Made by a program: the position numbers and the translations under genes. This document shows, piece after piece, positions 13,695 through 16,934 of a stretch of 16,934 nt of DNA. Under the pieces are notes generated by a model. That model saw nothing but the letters and a program-made list of their open reading frames with translations. It ran no database searches and had not been told where the DNA came from. Origin of the DNA: an uncultured Lentisphaeria bacterium (GTDB taxonomy: Bacteria > Verrucomicrobiota > Lentisphaeria > Victivallales > UBA1829). Positions within the stretch are counted from its first letter, which is position 1, and the number at the start of each line of letters is the position of its first letter. Location of the stretch: NCBI GenBank assembly GCA_905211485.1, contig CAJMAW010000066.1, forward strand, positions 1 through 16,934, given 5' to 3'.

Positions 13695-16043
13695 TTATTT
13701 TCCCGCGCGTTCCGCGAAAAATTCCGCTGTTTTCGCCAGGGTATGCAGAGTTTCCGGCAGACGCCGGCAAGCAGCGTCCACATCGGGAGCCATCTGCGCC
13801 AGGGGTTTTGCGTAGAAGTCATCGGCGATCTTCTGATAGCCCTGGCGGAAGACATCAGTCAATCCCGTCCAGAGGGCGCGTTTTTCCTTTTCCAGTCTGT
13901 CCAGAGCGAAGTCCTTCAGCCAGCGGAACTCTTTCTCGTAGCATTCTCTTGCGAGTTCGTAAATGAAGGAACGGCAATAATTGTTTTCCGCATTTCCCTT
14001 CAAGGTTTGCTCAAAGGCGGGATTGATCGGATGCAGTTCGCCAAGTCTCCGGAAGGAAAGATAAAGCGAATAATCCTCATGCGCTTCCAGAAGATCGCTG
14101 AAAGCGATGCTGAAGGTCTCCATGTGTTCAAGGAGAGAACGGATCGCCTCCGAGCTTACTTTCTCCGCAGGCTGAATTGCGCCCATGCTGCCGCGCCACT
14201 GATCAAAGGAGATGGTGAAATCGGCAAGGGCAAAGTTCATGAGCCTTGCGAATGCCGTTCTGGCAAGGTCCATCAAATCGCGTTTCATGAAAGGATTCAG
14301 TGATGCGTGATCCATCTGTGCAAGTTCCTCGAAGACTTCCGAGGCCGCACGCAGGTGAATGTCCAGTCCGCCGTAGAGATAAAGCATGTATTCCTGATAG
14401 ATGGGATTCTGTTTGGTAAAAATCCAGCCGTAGCGCAGGAGGCAGAAATACAAGTCCGGATAAATCTCCCGCAGTTCCGGGCCCTTGTATGCGCCCCAGA
14501 GACTGAACTTGATCAGAGGAAGCATTTTCAGCCAGATTTTCAGCATCTTGTCCGAGTATTCCGCGGGATAGCGTCTTTTGCAGAATCCCGGCAGAAACTC
14601 CCGGATCCGGTACTGGGAGGGATCCCAGGCATTGGAGGAAAAGAAATCCAGCATGAGCGTGTCCTGATGGGAATTCTCAGGCCAGAAAATCATTCCCTTG
14701 CACATGGGGTCGGCCACGGCCTTCGGGAAACGGCGTTCGATATTGTCGTAATTTCCGCGGATCTCGCTGCTGGCTTCAAAGGCGTGGAAGATTCCGTAGA
14801 TCCAGGGGAACTTGCCCAGGACGCCCCAGTTCTGGAAATTGTTCACTTCCTCATAAATGTCGGAAGTATAATCCAGAATGATCGTGTGAGCCGGATCCAG
14901 TTCCGCAATCAGGGCCTGGACTTCCTCATAGGTCCAGGTGGAAATGAAATCCCAGGAGGCAATCAGAAGAGGAGCCTGGGGATATTTGGAACGGAGTTTG
15001 TCCTGAATTCTCCGGTAGGTATACAGCTTCATCTGGAGATTGGCGTCCCGGTCGCGGTAGCATCTGCGTTCCCCGAGTCCGATGGTGTGAAAGATTTCAG
15101 GGGATCCGTATTCCTTCACGAGCGTGTCCGTCAGGTGAGCGTACAGATCCAGATAGCGATCCTGGCGGATATCCCAGACCAGACCCGTCTGCTCATTATA
15201 GTTTTCATTACTCTGAGGAATGAATTCGGGATTATAATGATCCAGGAACGCCTGAGGAGTCCGGCTGTACCAGTGGGTCATGGTACCGCAGTCCTCGGGC
15301 TGAAGGAGTCCGCGTTCCCGGCCGTAGGCGAGGATCTGTTTGCGGAGTTCGCCGCGGTATTTCAGATTCCAGGCGCTTGTGCGGTCGTTGAAAGAGCGGT
15401 CGATGGCTTCGGGGAAACGCTTTTCGGGATCGGGATACGGGACGATGTCCGGGAAAGCGCGCTGGAAAAGATCGTCCACGCCGATTCGGAGCATGGCAAG
15501 GTTCAGACGTTTTTTCAGAATCCAGTCGAATTCCTTTTTCCAATCATCGATATCCCAGTGTTCCGCCTGGAAACGGGTCAGACTGCGGTGGGCGAAATAG
15601 CGCAGACCACGGTATTCGAAGCGCGGAGATTCCACGACATTGAGATCTTCAATGGAAAGATCCGCCTTTTTCGGGATGATGTCCCCGTCCCAGAAATAAT
15701 GGCAGTTGGCGCGGCGTTCAAAAAAGTCATAGACCGCGTAAAAATTCGCCCGGGTGGAACCGGCAGCGAGGAAGAGAAGACTTCTTCCGTTTTCATGCGC
15801 GGAAAGAAGCTGGTAATCGTCCGTGCCGTAACGGATCCGGAAATTCGGGATGACTTTCTCAACCATCATCCGGTGAATGAATGCGTTGCTGGCATCGGTG
15901 CCGAACACAATCATGGAGGATTCGCTGTCTGGCTCCGTCACAATCGGCAGGGTCTCCCCCGTCACTTTTTCCCAGAAGGAGGCGAATTCCCTGGCGGCAA
16001 GTTCAAATACCGGTTTGCTTTCCGGCGCAAAGATTTTGAGCAT
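13695..16043 (-). CDS. GH89-like alpha-N-acetylglucosaminidase family protein, no signal peptide
   Basis: The protein is 782 aa. The layout follows NAGLU/GH89. A small alpha/beta N-terminal domain (1 to about 140) ends in CHYFWDG. A TIM-barrel region then begins with SPRFEYRGLRYF and WKKEFDWILKKRLNLAMLRIG. The C-terminal part from about 480 is all-helical. Likely catalytic glutamates are E325 in GLGERRCYRD (acid/base) and E456 in WPENSHQD (nucleophile); their spacing is close to that of characterised GH89 enzymes. GH89 removes terminal alpha-linked GlcNAc from glycans. No signal peptide is present, unlike many family members, suggesting cytoplasmic action on imported sugars. AAGGAGA precedes the ATG by about 8 nt. 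It is apparently monocistronic, with a consensus sigma70 promoter and a strong terminator. A GH67-like or uncharacterised relative is the main alternative. Confidence 0.65.
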   Translation of the reverse strand: MLKIFAPESKPVFELAAREFASFWEKVTGETLPIVTEPDSESSMIVFGTDASNAFIHRMMVEKVIPNFRIRYGTDDYQLLSAHENGRSLLFLAAGSTRANFYAVYDFFERRANCHYFWDGDIIPKKADLSIEDLNVVESPRFEYRGLRYFAHRSLTRFQAEHWDIDDWKKEFDWILKKRLNLAMLRIGVDDLFQRAFPDIVPYPDPEKRFPEAIDRSFNDRTSAWNLKYRGELRKQILAYGRERGLLQPEDCGTMTHWYSRTPQAFLDHYNPEFIPQSNENYNEQTGLVWDIRQDRYLDLYAHLTDTLVKEYGSPEIFHTIGLGERRCYRDRDANLQMKLYTYRRIQDKLRSKYPQAPLLIASWDFISTWTYEEVQALIAELDPAHTIILDYTSDIYEEVNNFQNWGVLGKFPWIYGIFHAFEASSEIRGNYDNIERRFPKAVADPMCKGMIFWPENSHQDTLMLDFFSSNAWDPSQYRIREFLPGFCKRRYPAEYSDKMLKIWLKMLPLIKFSLWGAYKGPELREIYPDLYFCLLRYGWIFTKQNPIYQEYMLYLYGGLDIHLRAASEVFEELAQMDHASLNPFMKRDLMDLARTAFARLMNFALADFTISFDQWRGSMGAIQPAEKVSSEAIRSLLEHMETFSIAFSDLLEAHEDYSLYLSFRRLGELHPINPAFEQTLKGNAENNYCRSFIYELARECYEKEFRWLKDFALDRLEKEKRALWTGLTDVFRQGYQKIADDFYAKPLAQMAPDVDAACRRLPETLHTLAKTAEFFAERAGK

Positions 16044-16060
16044 GGAAAAATCTCCTTTTT

Positions 16061-16078
16061 TTCATGACTCGTGATGAA
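16061..16078. promoter_or_regulatory. Operator-like palindrome in the GH89-like leader
   Basis: TTCATGAC (16061-16068) and GTGATGAA (16071-16078) are complementary at 7 of 8 positions around a 2-nt centre. It lies directly upstream of the ribosome binding site (16051-16057) and downstream of the promoter, where a bound repressor could block elongation or initiation. Confidence 0.45.
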
Positions 16079-16093
16079 CATTGAAAAACAGAC

Positions 16094-16112
16094 TTTGTTG
16101 TATTTTTGTTGT
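16094..16112. repeat. Direct repeat of TTTGTTGT at 11-bp spacing
   Basis: TTTGTTGT occurs at 16094-16101 and 16105-16112. In the leftward transcript it would span roughly the first 20 nt (ACAACAAA twice). Spacing of one helical turn suggests a regulator binding on one face of the DNA; AraC-type regulators often bind such direct repeats. Confidence 0.4.
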
Positions 16113-16118
16113 GCATAT

Positions 16119-16147
16119 ATTATAATTTAAAAAAAATTCCCTGTCAA
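16119..16147 (-). promoter_or_regulatory. Full-consensus sigma70 promoter of the GH89-like gene
   Basis: Leftward TTGACA (complement of 16142-16147), exactly 17 nt, and TATAAT (complement of 16119-16124): 12 of 12 consensus bases at the optimal spacing. The predicted transcript starts near 16112, giving a leader of about 70 nt. Confidence 0.88.
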
Positions 16148-16168
16148 TAGGCAAAAGAAAAGAAAAAC

Positions 16169-16196
16169 TTGAAAAATCATATCCATGCGTTATACT
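16169..16196 (+). promoter_or_regulatory. Promoter of the exported-protein/thioesterase pair
   Basis: TTGAAA (16169-16174), a 16-nt spacer and TATACT (16191-16196). It stands back to back with the leftward GH89 promoter, the -35 boxes 21 nt apart. The leader is about 100 nt and contains a small hairpin GACGG-ATG-CCGTC (16234-16246). Confidence 0.6.
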
Positions 16197-16299
16197 ACCA
16201 GCTGGAGTAAGGAAAACGGCCGGGTCGGCAGCAGACGGATGCCGTCGGTCCGAAAGAGAAAATCACCATTCAACAAATCAACTCAACGGGGAAAAACAC

Positions 16300-16704
16300 A
16301 TGAAAAAAAGCATCTTGCTTCTCGCTGCGGCGTTCACTCTGGCACACATGGGGATCGCGGCTCAGGCTCTGGACGAACTGCCGTGGAATCAGGTGGAAAT
16401 TGAATCCACAGTCAAAATGCCGATTCCGGTCAAATTTGAAGTCAGTGCAAAAACGACTCCACAGGGAGTCATCCAGAAGCTGGAATTCGAGCTGGGAGAA
16501 CTGGACGTGCTTTTCACTCCATCTGAAGTGGCTCAGCTTGAAGGATTTCAATTGAGCGGAATCAAGATTGTCACTCTTCCCGGAGCGACTCAGGGATCGG
16601 TGCAGCAGGTGGGAATCAAGCTCAGCAAGGCGGGATCTCCCGAAACCATTCTCTGCCTGATTGATGCAAAAGGATCCAAGACCATTAAAAAGCAGGACAA
16701 ATGA
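16300..16704 (+). CDS. Small exported protein of unknown function
   Basis: The protein is 134 aa, starting at ATG 16300 with GGGGA 8 nt upstream. It begins with a classical signal peptide: MKKS, a hydrophobic core to about residue 20, and likely cleavage after AQA (21-23). The mature part, about 111 aa, is rich in alternating hydrophobic/polar residues (VEIESTVKMPIPVKFEVSA and similar), suggesting a beta-sandwich. A single Cys (C118 region) and no lipobox are seen. Its stop overlaps the start of the next gene (ATGA). I do not recognise the family; a periplasmic role is inferred from the signal peptide only. Confidence 0.85.
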   Translation: MKKSILLLAAAFTLAHMGIAAQALDELPWNQVEIESTVKMPIPVKFEVSAKTTPQGVIQKLEFELGELDVLFTPSEVAQLEGFQLSGIKIVTLPGATQGSVQQVGIKLSKAGSPETILCLIDAKGSKTIKKQDK

Positions 16705-16934
16705 CTTGTCTTCAACCCGTCTGGTATGAAGAACTGCAGGTAAGGCACACGGAAATCGGTCCGGACGGACTGCTTTCCGTGAAGTCTTTTTTTGACTACA
16801 TGCAGCTGGCGGCCGGCAAGCATGCGGATCACCTGGGTGTGGGAATTTTCCTTCTTCATGAAAAGAACATGCTCTGGGTGCTCTCACGGATCCGGCTGAG
16901 GATCCTGCGCAGTCCCGGACTGGGGGAAACGGTC
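16701..16934 (+). CDS. Acyl-ACP thioesterase-like protein, truncated by the window end
   Basis: The first 78 residues, from ATG 16701, run off the right edge without a stop. The pattern VRHTEIGPDGLLSVKSFFDY, then MQLAAGKHADHLGVG and WVLSRIRLRILRSPGLGE, is that of the N-terminal hotdog domain of the FatA/FatB-like family, which releases fatty acids from acyl carrier protein. AGGA lies about 5 nt before the ATG, and the start overlaps the stop of the exported protein by 4 nt, so the two are translationally coupled. The catalytic residues of the second half lie beyond the window. A YbgC-type acyl-CoA thioesterase is the alternative. Confidence 0.8.
   Translation, partial: MTCLQPVWYEELQVRHTEIGPDGLLSVKSFFDYMQLAAGKHADHLGVGIFLLHEKNMLWVLSRIRLRILRSPGLGETV

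Noticed and set aside
12965..13966. Long + strand open frame across the 701-nt gap
   Set aside because: Low-complexity product, no Shine-Dalgarno sequence, and it starts and ends inside the antisense of two well-supported genes. The terminator at 13528-13585 lies within it.
14307..16067. 586-codon + strand open frame antisense to the GH89-like gene
   Set aside because: A shadow of GC-rich codon use; the minus-strand protein has family motifs, a ribosome binding site, a promoter and a terminator, the + frame has none.
16185..16403. 72-codon frame upstream of the small exported protein
   Set aside because: It begins inside the promoter region between the -35 and -10 and overlaps the signal-peptide gene in another frame.
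1..16934. CRISPR arrays, insertion sequences, integrases, toxin-antitoxin pairs
   Set aside because: No spaced direct repeats of 20 nt or more, transposase motifs or small paired toxin genes were found on either strand.

Overview
The window looks like chromosomal DNA from a Gram-negative bacterium. The gene mix (exported proteins, two large glycoside-hydrolase-like proteins without signal peptides, LacI-type operator-like sites, a dnaE with an extended N-terminal half) would fit the Lentisphaerae/Victivallales part of the PVC superphylum, but that placement is inference from gene content; no rRNA or marker tree is available here. No CRISPR array, insertion sequence, integrase or phage gene was seen.

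Layout, left to right. 87-2570 (+): a GH95-like glycoside hydrolase, convergent with hisG (2847-3719, -), with a strong leftward terminator between them. 4068-5714 (-): an exported, helix-rich protein of unknown function. 5911-9612 (-): dnaE, the replicative DNA polymerase III alpha subunit. Divergent from dnaE is a tRNA-His gene (9914-9991, +) with its own promoter and terminator. 10244-12993 (-): a three-gene cassette, transcribed in the order SWIM zinc-finger protein, MoxR-type AAA+ ATPase, and DUF2201-type protein (HExxH metallopeptidase-like domain plus VWA domain). A 701-base noncoding region follows. 13695-16043 (-): a GH89-like alpha-N-acetylglucosaminidase family protein with a full-consensus sigma70 promoter. 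Divergent from it (+) is a small exported protein (16300-16704) whose stop overlaps the start of an acyl-ACP thioesterase-like gene cut by the window end (16701-16934).

How the genes work together. Most units here are independent housekeeping or catabolic genes. Two sets look functionally coupled: the SWIM/MoxR/VWA-metallopeptidase cassette (ATPase and VWA genes overlap by 4 nt), which is the best candidate for an under-described system, and the exported protein/thioesterase pair (also a 4-nt overlap). The two sugar-hydrolase genes are far apart but both lack signal peptides and have palindromes in their upstream regions, suggesting regulated intracellular glycan breakdown.
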